From Ambrosia x helenae (taxonomy: Eukaryota > Streptophyta > Magnoliopsida > Asterales > Asteraceae): a DNA stretch of 64,000 bases. Position 1 is the stretch's first letter. Every line of letters begins with the position of its first letter. The stretch is taken from positions 36,155,149 to 36,219,148 of the forward strand of contig CM061231.1 of the NCBI GenBank assembly GCA_030844895.1. Direction: 5' to 3'. The notes under the pieces were generated by a model. That model worked only from the letters and a program-made list of their open reading frames with translations, was not told the DNA's origin and ran no database searches. A program made the position numbers and the translations under genes. Below are positions 45,120 to 57,967 of this stretch, one piece after another.

Positions 45120-47330
45120 TTGAAATGGATTTTTTGATATTAGAATTGCTGCTTTATTGTCACACATTATCTCCTGGTTTTGGTGGGATGAAATCCAATT
45201 TCAATTACAAGATTTCATTTCCATTCTGCTAAACCCTGTGCTATTCCTCGAAAATTTAAATTCGACTTCAGCGATTGAAAGGGCTACGTACTACCCTGTG
45301 CTATTCAGTTACAAGATTTTGTTTCCATAGAACCTCTGCTAAACCCCATGCTATTCCTCGAAATTCAAATTTGACTTCAACGTTTGAAAGGGCTACTACT
45401 TTCTATTTCTTTCTCCTCCACATGACAAGATTCCCACCAACTAGAATAAAGTAACTGAATGTTGATCTTCGATTTCCTTTATCTCCATCCTAGTCCGCAT
45501 CCTGCAAACTTGAGTCTTTATATGCCCATTTGATTTGAATATGACTCCATGACCAGGTGTCCATTTGAGATATCCTATAATCCTCCACATAGCTTCCTTA
45601 TGGGAAAATTGAAGTTGATGTATGAACAAACTTACCACCCCTACATTGTAGGCTATATTTGGTGGGTTTAAAAGATAAATTATTTTTTTCCACAATATGC
45701 TAGTATTTCTCTTTGTCTGTCACCTTGGCTCCTTCCATATAAAGTTTGTGGTTCTCATAGGAGTATCAACATGTTTACAATCAATCATCCCTGTTTCCGC
45801 CAACTAGTTAAGAATGTATTTTTTATGTCGTATATATATCCCTTGTTTTGACCTTAGTCTTCAATCTTGAGTCTGCCTAAGTCTTTCATTTTGAATTCTT
45901 TGAACAAGTTTTCTTTTAACTTTGTCATTTATTAAGTATCGTTTCTTGTACTCATCGCATCATCAACGTAGATAATTAAACATGATACGAGTTTGTCTCT
46001 TCATTTGAGAAGCAACTATGATCTAAATTACTGTATTTTAAACCATATTTATTCATAGCTAGAGTGAATATGCCAAACCTGGCTTGAGGTGCTTGTTTCA
46101 AACCATCGAGTGACTTCTTTAGGCGACAAACTTCACAAGGCTTGAAATCTTCCGTGAGTCCGAGGGCTTCCAAATAGACTTCTTCTTTATGCTCTCCATG
46201 TAGGAAATCATTTTCCACGTCATACTTACAGCTATGGAGAAGAGAACTCTAATTGTGTCAATTTTGGCCACCAGAGCAAGGGTCTTCGAGTAATCAATAA
46301 CGTATGTTTGAGTGTATTCTTTGGCTACTAGACGAGCCTTATATATTTCAATGTTTCCATGCGGTTTATATTTAACAGTAAAAACCTAATGGCATCCCAT
46401 TGGTTTTTTCTCATGTCGGAGGATTCATTTTCCAACGTATCATTTTTCTTCAATGCATCCATTTCCAATTTCATCGCTTCTTTCCATTTTCTTGATTCTA
46501 GAGCTTGTTCGACATCGGGGGTTGAAATTTCTTTGGAGTATAGTGTGGAATCAAATGCACGGGCTCCTGTTGATAAGTTCCCTTTAGCAATGTTTGCTTT
46601 AGGGTATCTCAAACTCCTAGTCTCTTTTTTAGTTGAGTTTCTTTTTGGAGGAACTCCTATGTTAATCCTTGGAGGAAGAACATATCATCTAGTTGACTTT
46701 GCTTTGGTTGGACCTTTATGTTCATCATGTAATGATTGCTCTACCTGATTGTTAGTAGATGTGTCAACACTCTCTAGATTATGAGAGTCATCAGAAGAAG
46801 AATCAACATTAGAACCAACACTTTCGTGGGTTTGGGAGTGACTTACCTTGGGTGTCAGGTTTGGAAGATCATGGTCAGTAACACTAATTATTGGCATAGT
46901 AGATTGTAGTGGTGACTCGTTTTGGGTATTGTGATTAACCTTTTCTAATAGTGCCATCCATTTCAGCCAACTCAATGTGTCGTTGTTCTCTTTCACCCCT
47001 GACTAGTGTGTTGGCTGCTATAAAAAACTATGTTCAAACAAAGTCATAATTCATGGTAGTCATGTGAAGTTTTTTTTGGAATGTAACACATGTATCCTTG
47101 TTGGTTGACTTCATATCCCACAATGACATTTTTCTACACATGGATCAAGTTTGGTACGTTCTATTTTGGGTATATGAACAAATGCAAAACAACTAAAGAC
47201 ACAAGTTTCGAGAGTAAGTGTAGAAGGTGGTTTATAGAATTTAGACAACGTTGGAAGAGGAGTTTTGGAGCAAACAACTGTTGCGAGACGATTTATAAGA
47301 TTGGTTGATTTGCAAGAGCTTCAGGCCAAA
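45120..47330 (-). pseudogene. decayed Ty1/copia pol fragment
   Basis: Minus-strand pieces run in order. An integrase C-terminal part lies near 47290-47060 (reads like 'GYEVNQQGYMCYIPK'). An RT start follows at 46612-46328 ('KWKEAMKLEMDALKKNDTL'). RT palm sequence is at 46218-45976 ('FLHGEHKEEVYLEALG', 'KKSLDGLKQAPQA'), and an RT/RNase H junction at 45695-45441 ('NIAYNVGVVSLFIHQ', 'WRIIGYLKWTPGHGV'). Many stops and frame changes separate them, and no LTRs were found. Its lineage differs from the Sirevirus-like element. A run of about 27 A's sits at 47323-47353. Confidence 0.8.
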
Positions 47331-47493
47331 AAAAAAAAAAAAAAAAAAAAAAATTAGGAACATGGGATTCAATCAGGAGGCATGGTTTATCTAAATATGT
47401 AACTTAGTTTTCAGTTAAATATAACGTCATATTATTTAATATTTAGAATGAATTAGTGATTAGAAATTATAATGAATTTCCTATGATGCGACG

Positions 47494-47520
47494 TATCAAT
47501 ATATATATATATATATATAT
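47494..47520. repeat. (AT)n microsatellite
   Basis: An AT dinucleotide tract of about 26 bp immediately before the MULE target site; a (CA)n(TA)n tract mirrors it on the other side (49330-49365). Confidence 0.9.
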
Positions 47521-47537
47521 TAAAACTAGCTCACATA

Positions 47538-48480
47538 GGGTTAGGATCGTGAGAGAACCACATTGAGTTGTGAGAACCAGAGAACTCTTGTGGACCATTG
47601 ATTTAGATAATCCTATGGTTGAGATTTAATCTTGATATTTTTTTTGTCTTTACATGCTAATTAAATAATTATTAGTATATTTTAATACAAAAAGTACATT
47701 AAGGGGCATTTTAGTAAAAGCACCATGAAAGAGAAAATAATTATTATAATACTATTTTAATTTTTATTTAATTATTTAAAAAATCATTTTTTAAAATAAA
47801 TCTGATGAGATGATCTATCCTGATTTACATTGGTGTGATTATTTACACCAGTGTAAATCTGCCATACACAAAAATATGTTGTAAAAAACCAAACACAACT
47901 CATATAATGCGGATGATTTACACCAGCGTAAAATTGTGTCATACACAACTTATACAAAAAATACACTAATTTAAAAAACCAAAACTAGAAAATACTACAA
48001 TACATTAATATTTACAAAAAATGATAATACATTAATATTTACACTGGTGTAACTGATGCTTACACCAGTGTTTTCTTACAAAATGATACTACAGGTGGTG
48101 TAAAAATAACCACCAAACATCTATACATTCATATTTACACTAGTGTAAACTGATATTTACACCAGTGTTTACTTACATCATACTACACCATCATCGTCGT
48201 CTTCACAGCATCATCCCCTTAAACGAAAAACATCATCATCTTTGTACCGAGCTATCAAAAAACCATCCACAACAACAAAACAACTAAAAATTAGAAATCA
48301 GACAAATTATTAACACTTGTACAATATGTTCAAATTTTATCAAAATTTAAACTCTAGTAATTCCATATGTGTTTACATCACCTACCCATTCCCAAAAAAA
48401 AAAAAAAAAAAAATAATGAAATAATAACAGAAAAATAATAATAATAACAAAATAACAGAAAAAAAAATAATAACACCTGT

Positions 48481-48528
<48 letters not shown>

Positions 48529-48633
48529 GAAAATAAAAATAATAATAATAACAAAATAACAGAAAATAAAAAAAAATAACAGAAAATAATAATAATAACA
48601 AAAATACTAATAATAATAATAATAATAACAAAC

Positions 48634-48670
<37 letters not shown>

Positions 48671-49083
48671 ACATGTCAATCGAACCACCACCTTCGTCGG
48701 ACCACCGTCGAGCACCACCTCCCCACCGTCAAACCCTCTAACCCTCACCACCGTCAAACCCATCGCCGTCACCGTCACCGTCGTAAATCTGTTCAGATCC
48801 ACCGTCTCCCTACCCCCTCCGCCCATCCCCTGCCACCTTCACCATCAGTGTCGTCGTCGTTCACCACCACCTTCAAAATAACAAACCCCACCACAGCCCC
48901 CACCTACCACCACGATGCTAACCCCCCACCGGTCACCACCATGTCGAGCCACCTGCAAAACCCACCATTAAAAAACCTCTTCAAAAACCCTCTGCAACCC
49001 ACGATCTGGATCCACAAAACCTCCTTTTAGAGAGAGAGAGAGAGAGAGAAGAAAGAGAGAGCAGAGAGAGAGTGATTTTAGAG

Positions 49084-49114
<31 letters not shown>

Positions 49115-49324
49115 CAGAGAAAGAGAGTGAGAGATTTAAAAAAAAATCTATAAACCTTTATATAAAGGTGGTTAGGTGTGGGAGGGGTGGGGTGGGGTGG
49201 GGTAGGGGAGGTGCTAAATTACTATGATACCCTCCTATTATTATAATGCTAATATGTGTATGTGTGGTCTAGATGAGTTCTCTAGTTCTCACAACTCAGT
49301 AAAGTTCTCATATGATCCGGATCC
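47538..49324. mobile_element. Mutator-like non-autonomous element, 1787 bp
   Basis: Flanks AGCTCACATA and AGCTCACACA (9 of 10 bases) suit a MULE duplication. The left end GGGTTAGGATCGTGAGAGAACC...TTGAGTTGTGAGAACC pairs with the right end, whose reverse complement reads GGATCCGGATCATATGAGAAC...CTGAGTTGTGAGAACT, with small indels. The interior has a palindrome array (47820-48170), an (AAT)n-rich stretch (48415-48665), a GC-richer CCACCGTC-type block (48685-49020) that may be a captured gene leader, and GA repeats (49027-49128). Large low-complexity frames on the minus strand are not genes. Confidence 0.7.
47820..48170. repeat. array of TTTACACYRGTGTAAA palindromes
   Basis: About seven imperfect copies of a 14-16-bp palindrome: near 47823, 47850 (TTTACACCAGTGTAAAT, perfect), 47927, 48033, 48056, 48133 (TTTACACTAGTGTAAA, perfect) and 48155. 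They lie inside the MULE and are spaced irregularly, 20-100 bp apart. Confidence 0.75.
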
Positions 49325-49328
49325 AGCT

Positions 49329-49365
<37 letters not shown>

Positions 49366-49471
49366 TAAAATTAAACAACTATATAACTAATTAAATAACA
49401 ACTAGTTTCAATTCTTGAAATATAAATTAAAACTAGCTCACATATATATTAAAATTAAACAACTATATAAC

Positions 49472-49657
49472 TGTTGTGAAACTAGCCTAATAGCAAGACT
49501 ATGAGAAAAGATAATAGGGAGAGAAAGAGATGTTTTATTATTGATAGTGTGTTTACAAAGAGGCACAATGAGGGTATATATAGGAGTACAAAACTTGGAG
49601 AATAAGCTAATCTGATTTAGGAGGTGATAACCACATTAATGTAATATATTTATAACA
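49472..49657 (-). repeat. LTR (3' in element orientation) of the minus-strand copia element
   Basis: TGTTGTGAAACTAGCC ... TTTATAACA on the plus strand; 186 bp; matched by 59155-59340. Confidence 0.9.
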
Positions 49658-49668
49658 CTCCCCCTTGG

Positions 49669-52600
49669 TTATCAACTTAATACGCTTTGAGATGCTGCCT
49701 CATTAAAAACCTTGCTAGGAAAACCCAGTGGGACAAAACCATAGCTAAGGGAAAAAGAGTGCAGCGCGTATTGTCTCCCCCTGATAATGTTGCCTCGTTA
49801 AAAACCTTACTAAGAAAACCCAATGGGATAAAACTTAGTGAAGGGAAAAAGAGTGCAACTTGTATAATGCTCCCCCTCATATGAACATCTATTCTCTAAG
49901 TGATTGGTGTAGATCTCCGTAGAATTTACTCAAATATTTTGTAGTCAATGATTTGCGTCTTGATCACTTGGCGTGAAACTCTTTAATTCGAACATTGATG
50001 TATGATATTCATTCCAAACTTTTAGTCTCTGCTCTCGTAAGTGCAATTCTTTAAGTTGAAGTTTGTTTGTAAAACTAATGTCTCCTCTTCTCATGAATAA
50101 ATGTCACAAGATCAACAAATGTGATGTGTTATATTCCCTGCATCTACAAGACTAACCAAACTTGTTTTCATGGGTTAGTGAAATATAATCAAATATCGCT
50201 CATACCTGAAATATTTGTTTTAACTCATTCTGGTGTCTTCCCGCTTGACATAGGCTATATATTATGATAATAACTTAATACGGAAGATATAATAATCATG
50301 AATACCTAGTAAGACACTAATGCCCATGTGCATTTAACTATGGTACTTCTAGAATGAAAATCTCTACTTTGGTAGTAGATTAAATGAATAATTTTCCATA
50401 TCAAGTAATTGGACAACCTTTTTATGCACTTTGAGTGTGAGCTATGTTCACTGTAAAATTTCCCACCATCTTTTCAAGATATACTTTGATGGATTAGTAA
50501 ACATATCATTACACATATACTCGAATTGTAGGTCAAGCAACAAGTGCACTATGTCAAGGACTTTCAAAAATTCACTCTTTAAAAGTTCTACAGAGTCTCT
50601 CGATGATGCCTAGGCATTATCACTGTAAACTGCGATTATAGTGAACTTTTAAGAGAGAACTTATGTCAAAAGATAGAAAATATTATAAGCCTATATTCCT
50701 CTTTGTAGGAATACTTCATGAGTTGTACAACACTCAACTCAACTATTTTAGTCCATATTTATTTTGTTAACTTTACAAAATACTTGATATCGATGCATTA
50801 GGCATCATCAATCCATCAAGGACATTTTCCATCTTGACCAATTAATGCCAGTGCATTTACTCTTTAAGAGCTTTGGTACATGAAATTTATCATATAGTAA
50901 ATCAATTAGAAAAATCAATTTCATCCATTTGTCCAATCTATATTGTACTATTGTTATACATTGAAGTATCATAATCACCAGGTTTAGTTTATTAACTGTA
51001 GTGTATTGGTGCACAATAATTACATCCTATGATGTTTCATATTACCTTTTAAGCACTCAGTTGCTTTAGGATACTCATGAGGAGTTCCACCTATATTCAA
51101 TTATATTACAAACATAACATATTCAGAATTGAATCTATTTATTCTGATCATAACGTTCTCGAGAACTTATGTTACAAGATTTTGACACATTAAATCCTTC
51201 ATCATGTATTTTCTTGTAAACTTTCAGTGTCAAGTGAATCATGATATTTATTAGACGCATTTCAATTCTCTCTTTGCATTACCAGACTAATAACATAATG
51301 AAAAATCATTGTATCCACCACCGGAGAATGCGTTTCCTCATAATCAATTATGGGTCTTTGCGAAATTCTTGTGCCACCAATTTTACCGTATATCATTTTC
51401 TTTTCAAATGTTGATTTGCACAAAAGACCTTTTCATATCTATATGTTTTACAACTTTTGTTGTATGGACTACTGGTCCAAAACTTTCCTTTTCAATAGAG
51501 AATTCAACTCTGCCGTATTTGCGTCTTTCCATTTTGGCCAATCATTTCTATGTATTCATTCATAGGCAGATATTAAATCTTGATCCTCATTTCAAGCGCT
51601 ACATTGCATAAAATTTATAACGACGTCGATTTTATTTTGATTCCGTACATTTCGTAGACATGATACTACATAATGAGATCTTTTTATTTTCAGGTACCTG
51701 AGGTTCTTCTAGAACCATCATGTCTGATGTCTCTTCGTGAGACCTTTTACTATAACCTCGAGTTGACCATCTTTATTACTTGCTCCAATTTCTCGAGGAT
51801 TTATATTCTTGGAATCGACCAGTCTACCACGCTTCAGGCGTGCAATAGACTTATCTTAATTGGAGCATTAGCAGTTGGTATATGTGACTTAATTAGCTAG
51901 TCCACATATTTAGGCCAGTAAATGTGTCTGGTATTGTTAATCGTTGTAAATCAGTTATGCTTTGAACTTTTGTTCGGACTTTATTTTCGAGGATCGGTTA
52001 TAACTCACACCAACTCATTTCTTTACCAACTGCGTTTTTTATCTTCCCCTGATGTTAGGAATGTTAATCCATTGAGATGGATATCAATTAATTGAGCCGT
52101 AAATAAAATCTCTCCTTAAAGGCTCTATTCATCATCATATATTCCCAATCACCTTGTGAGGTCCCATCTTTGTGCGTCGTGGTGGATCAATTACAATATG
52201 TCACATAACTAGAAATCTTAGATGGGAAATATTTGGTTCCTGACCAAAAACCAACTATAATGGGGATAAGCTATTACAACTTGTTGGCTTGATGTGAATT
52301 AATGCTAGTCATGTATAACCACTTGTACTCATATTAACATGTACTTTTGCTCTCATGATTATTGGCTTTGCAATCAATCGTAGATGTTCAGTGATGGTCA
52401 TACCAAGACACTTATTCTAGTTATCAGTACTAACTTGGGAATTAAATTCACCACTATAACCAAAATAAACACGCCAATCTGGAATAATATGCTTGCTATC
52501 TTATTAGCTAAGTCATAATCGCGCAAACTTCAGGTTGCGAACTTGATAGCCATTTAGACGATGCATCGATTTTAAATACTAAATGGTATCATGTTAGGAT

Positions 52601-54942
52601 ATACGTATCCTTTAATCATTTCCAGAATATTTAGGGATACTCACCCTACTTTATATGGCAAATATATAATTTCGCTTTAGAGTAAATATTACATGCTATT
52701 TATCAGATTGTAGAATCTTTCAGTTTTTCATTATGTTCACATCATCATTGACTCGGTGTGGTCCAACCGGTCATGCCAACTAATTAATTAATTATGATCC
52801 ATAATCTTCTGGTTTATGATTGTATATGTATTACTTGCACGTATGTAATACAAAATATAAAAGATGAGAGAATGTATTATAACTTCAAAGTTCAAACTAT
52901 CATGTTATATAATCCATCTCTTTATTTGCCACTTTTGGTGGTCAATCTCATTATTAGCATCATTACAATTCTCATGGTCGATCTCATCATTATAATATGA
53001 CTATAATTATAACTTCCCAATGATGTCCATGATCATAATGATAATATATATACTCACATTCACTTCAGGGAACGTAGTAGATCAAAACAAGCTTCATAGC
53101 TTTTCATTCTTTACTTGGTCACTAGGTATAAGATCATTTCAAACTTATCATACTCTCTCAATAATATTGCTACTTCATGAGCATATCTCATATGTGGTAA
53201 ATAGAAAAAAAAATCTATCTAGATTTTCTTATTGACAATCTTCTCACAACATAATATAAATGGAGAAGTAATTACATGATCGAGTCATGTTTACTAGTCT
53301 AAAAGATCATGACCTTCTATAAATGGATAATAAGATTAAGGGAGCATAACACTTGGTGTCACTTCTAACCATATCTATATTCTTTCTTGAGAATGATAAT
53401 GGAACAAATAATATACAATTGGAATAGTGATCATTTTCCAATAAAACATTAAACATCATTCTCTATTTTATCAACATCAACTAAGTGACTTTCAAAACAT
53501 TATTGCTCTATAAAAATGATATATGATGAAAGGCACCATGAAATTATACCAATTAAATCATACGAAATTGAGTTATATACGCATGCATATGAAATTTATA
53601 GTAGAATCTTAACTGATTTAACAAATCGTGTTGATACAAATCAAATCTCATATTTATAGGTGTCGTAAAGTGCCGACTTTTCATTAAACAAAAGCAATAA
53701 TATTGATTAGTTTAACCAAATGACTAAGAACTTTAAAATTAAAAGGATGTGAGTACTATAATTGACCAAGTTAAAACAACACTAAAGATATGGATTTATT
53801 GTGTGTCAGCACGTGTAGATAAGATACATCAACAATTAAATTTTATAAGAATTCCATTATTATCATACCTATGTTAAAGTAGAAAATATAACAAATTGCA
53901 ATTGTTCTACAAAACTAGTTTTTGTTAACCATTAAATAAGAAACAAATTTAACCAATTGCCTAGATATTTGAGATCATAACTCCACCATGATATACCAAC
54001 ATCATCAGTGATAATTTTTTTCAATAACATAATTCATATCAATCAAAATATCTCGTAAATAATATCAATAGAAACTTAGCCGAAAAACACTCTTTAAGCA
54101 ACGCATTATGAGATCTCTTATCTTTAGAACTTATTCATAAACATCTTTTTCGTAAAAGTAAACTACAAATAAGTGAATTATTATTACAACCGACCTTCCT
54201 TTTCTTTGTTTGATTAGACATGAAATGTATATATAAAATCTAACTTATTTTCTAAACTTTTACCAAAGAAATCAATCAAGAACAAAACCAAGTAACTATA
54301 CAGGTTAAGATACCAAAAACTTCAATATATTAGACCAATAAAAGTCACATAAATTGTTACCACAAACAATGATATTTTATTTTACTAATTTTATTTAATA
54401 GGTATGGCTATTGTTCAACACATGATATCATGAACAATTAGTTTATAATAATCGTTGCATCACAAATAGGCTATTTAATACTATATGAGCATTATAATAA
54501 ATTTCCAGTATCATGCTTATGATTATAAACGTTGCTTCACAAATAACTAAAGGGCCGAAATTTACAGTTATAAACCAATGAATAAATAGTATGTACGTAC
54601 GACAAAATAATGTCAGATGCACTCACATATTAATAAAGAAAACACGGATACCATATTACCATATGTATCAAAGAAAACCAATCTATGTATTTACTTCGTT
54701 TTTTTTTTAAGCATGGCAATTCAATTAAACTTTAGAATAATTAAACCACCACCGTCCCACTAGCAACCCAATACCAATAACAATATTTAATATGATGGGA
54801 AGTATGAAGAAAACATATTTTGGAAACGAATATAGTCGGCTGTTGCAGTTTACGTACCTTTAAAACATTCGAATGTAGAGCTAACAAACAGCGTCGGAGT
54901 ACCAACTGACCTCCAAGCGCAAAGAATAAGGTTGGCAATAGG
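49669..54942 (-). pseudogene. decayed copia pol and flanks
   Basis: On the minus strand near 51360-51300 the frame reads SQRPIIDYEETHSPVVD, a copia RT signature (usual form QRPGIDYEETYSPV), and just before it 'KLVAQEF' in another frame. Around 51790-51700 'NPREIGASNKDGQLEVIVKG' resembles the IN-RT linker. No frame longer than about 100 codons survives, and 52600-54940 gives nothing recognisable. The degree of decay is far beyond what the LTR pair shows. Confidence 0.65.
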
Positions 54943-55992
54943 CACTACTACAGAAGCCAATTGTTGGTGCTCCACATTTTTTGTAGTGGTGCGGTTATAC
55001 CTCCAACAGCTCCTTTAATTCTTTTGGTGATTTAATGATGGTCTTCATTTAATTTGTTAGTGCTAGATGATTAATACTTTTAAATACCCATTTAATGATT
55101 CCATATGAATGTTTTGATGGTGCTGTTCATATTAAAGTAATAATATAAATCCCAACGGTTATATTAGAAAATAATAATAAAAAAATTGATGGTGCAGTTT
55201 GCAATATTTTAAAATTCAAAGTCAAAACAACCAAATAATAATATACTCTCTGCTTCTTCTTCATACTTAAAAAAACACAGGTACATACGCTAGCAAATAG
55301 CAAATGTGTTTTTGGTGAATTAAATGACATTAACGCTTTAATCACGTATATGTTTCAGCAAAGTTTTAAACCATTTAATCTTTATTAAAGATTTTCTTGG
55401 ATGTTGTTCGATTAATACCTGATTCGTTTGTTGTTCACACAGGTATACAACCTGTAAATTAATCAAAACCCAACTCAATTTTCAAGTGGATCTGGATGTG
55501 ATTTGCACTTTCATCAAGTTTCATCAAATTTAAGGTATTCACACATTTATTATATTTAGGATTGTTATATATTAATTGAATGTTTTTTGTTTTACTTAGG
55601 TAAAAATAGTTCCTTCAAATCACCAAGTAAAGGTATGATAATTTAAGTTGTATTAAATCTAGGATGAGATTGGTACCATACCGGTATCGATACCGAATTT
55701 GAGATGAAGTGGGTACCAAATACTGTACGGAATGTATCGATTTGATATCGGTATGGTACCGGTATCGATATGGTTCCGGTTTTTCGGTACACGATTTTGG
55801 TATCGACTCGAATGAGACATCATTTTTTTTTTACAGAAAATTTTTTGTTCCATGGTACCAATGTAGTAAGATTTTTTTAGCCTTATTTAAGTTGCTCTGT
55901 TAACTAACTTACTGTTAAGATAACCCTTTAGAGTATACCCGTCCAAGATTTATCTAATAGAGATAAATTTTGGATTGTCCCCTTTGGGACTG

Positions 55993-56192
55993 CTTTTTGA
56001 ATATTCTATCTCATTAGGATGTGTATACATTTTAACGTGTTGACTATTTAAGAAAAAATCGACAGTTGTTTCTCCTACTCCTTCGGGTTTGCGTTATACG
56101 CATACTTGGGGAGTTAAGGGGAAATGCTGCTGATTTTTTCTTAAATAGTTAACACGTTAAAATGTATGCATATGAGATAGAATATTCAAAAG
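55993..56192. repeat. long inverted repeat (about 70-bp arms)
   Basis: Left arm 55993-56066 ('CTTTTTGAATATTCTATCTC...' to '...AAAAAATCGACAG') pairs with right arm 56127-56192 ('CTGCTGATTTTTTC...' to '...GATAGAATATTCAAAAGG') with few mismatches around a loop of about 60 nt. It ends some 75 bp before the transposase start codon. Confidence 0.8.
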
Positions 56193-56268
56193 GTGGGTTA
56201 GGATCCATCACCTTAGACTACCGGTTTACAAACATTTACATCACTTGTTTGTTTATTTTAAATTTCAG

Positions 56269-57531
56269 ATGGATCGTGACTATTGGATGTACAAAACTTC
56301 ACATGCATCGAAAATTTATATTGAGGGTGTTCAAAGTTTTATTACGGCTGCTAAAGCAAATTGCGTGAATAAAGGAAATACGTGGATTTGTTGTCCTTGT
56401 AACAAGTGTAAAAACTTTCAAAGATTTAATGGTACCGAAGACATAGAGTTTCATTTATTGAAAAATGGGTTTATGCCTAGGTACACTTGTTGGTCAAGGC
56501 ATGGAGAATCACTACTTGATTATAGCACGTCGTCGACCAATTTACATGTTAATGACAATTTAAATGAGATGTTATATGACATTGAGGCGAATGTGGGTGA
56601 TGATGGTGATCACTTAAATGACTCAAATGACAATTTAAATGAGATGTTACATGACATTGAGGCGAATGTGGGTGATGATGAACACGAAAAATTACAACAC
56701 ATGTTTGAAGATGCAGAAAAACCATTATATGAAGGTTCTAAATTTAATAAACTTGATGCTGTGTTGAAGTTGATTAACTTAAAGTCGAAAAATGGATGGA
56801 GTGATAAAAGTTTCACATGTCTATTAGTGCTTTTGCATAAGATGCTTCCGGAAGACAATGGACTACCGATTTCGACATACCAAGCAAAAAAGATGATAAG
56901 TCCGATGGGATTGGAAGTTGAGAGAATACATGCATGTCCAAATGATTGTATGTTGTATAGAAATGAGTTCGCGAATGAACATAGATGTGTTGTTTGCAAA
57001 ACATCTAGGTATAAAAGGAAAAAAGAATCGGATGAAGTTGATGATGATGTGACAAAGAATGGTCCCCCGGCTAAAGTGTTGTGGTATCTCCCTATTATAC
57101 CGAGATTGAAAAGGTTATTTTCAGACAAAAAAGAAGCAAAACTATTACGTTGGCATTCAGAAAAACGTGTCGTTGACGGAAAACTAAGACATTTTGCGGA
57201 TTCACCTCAGTGGAGAAACATTGATAACAAGTACCCAGAATTTGGAAAAGAGATGAGAAATATACGATTTGGGCTTAGTTCAGACGGGATCAATCCTTTT
57301 GGGAACATGAGCAGTCGTCATAGTACGTGGCCGGTTCTTTTATGTATCTACAATCTTCCGCCGTGGCTATGCATGAAACGGAAATACATCATGATGTCTT
57401 TGTTGATTCAAGGTCCGAGACAGCTTGGTAATGATATTGATGTGTATCTGTCTCCGTTGATTGAATATGAATTTGGGTTGCTTGGATATAAAACGAACCG
57501 ACACACCTGTAGGCTTACATTTATTTTGTAG
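56269..57531 (+). pseudogene. CACTA TNP2-type transposase, truncated
   Basis: ATG at 56269 directly follows TTTCAG and opens the transposase-associated domain (MDRDYWMYKTSHASKIY, then CCPCNKCKNFQRF with a downstream H...C pair). The TNP2 domain follows with 'HACPNDCMLYRNEF', 'CVVCKTSRYKRKK' and 'HFADSPQWRNID'. It breaks off after 'GNDIDVYLSPLIEYEFGLLG', mid-domain, at an odd 17-bp direct repeat (TAGGCTTACATTTATTT, twice at 57511-57545). The catalytic remainder is absent. A segment of about 25 codons (NDNLNEML(Y/H)DIEANVGDD) is tandemly duplicated at 56551 and 56627. Family clear; non-functional. Confidence 0.85.
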
Positions 57532-57681
57532 GCTTACATTTATTTAGTGATTAGAATAATTTCTGCATCTAAAAATGTGCACTTGAAATACATATGACAT
57601 GTTCTTATTTTGATTTTTTTTATTTTACCATAGTAATAATATTGAATCAAGTATATATAACTAATTGTGAACGTAATGCAG

Positions 57682-57967
57682 TGCAAGCAACAAGAAGGCG
57701 ACTGGGAGTGCGGGTATATGGTGATCAAACACATGGAAGAGTTTGTCGACCGTATTCAATATGATATTTTTAAAGAAGTACGCTTTTGTATATATTTATG
57801 TACTTTGTTTATTGCGCTAAATTATATGCATTGAGAGTCTAAGATTTTTATTTGTTTGTTTTTAGCTATGGAAAGAAGATGGGGAATATCCACAATCAAT
57901 ACTTGAAGAACTAGTCTTAAGATTGATGCCGGAATTGATTCACAAGGCGTTTAATGGTCCGGAATGA
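57682..57967 (+). pseudogene. C48 (Ulp1-type) peptidase C-terminal exons of the CACTA element
   Basis: Two exons, 57682-57777 and 57866-57967, have good acceptor/donor sites (TGCAG| , GAA|GTACGC, TTTAG|) and join in phase. They encode QQEGDWECGYMVIKHMEEFV, with the catalytic-Cys context ECGY of Ulp1-like SUMO peptidases, then 'EELVLRLMPELIHKAF' and TGA. The His/Asp half of the domain is missing, presumably lost in the deletion that ended the transposase. Plant CACTA elements often carry such a domain. Confidence 0.65.

Noticed and set aside
48347..48826. Minus-strand ORF rich in Leu/Ile/Tyr/Phe
   Set aside because: Produced by the (AAT)n microsatellite and A-runs; no codon signal of a membrane protein.
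56610..57128. Antisense 172-codon ORF
   Set aside because: Mirror of the TNP2 transposase frame; no independent support.
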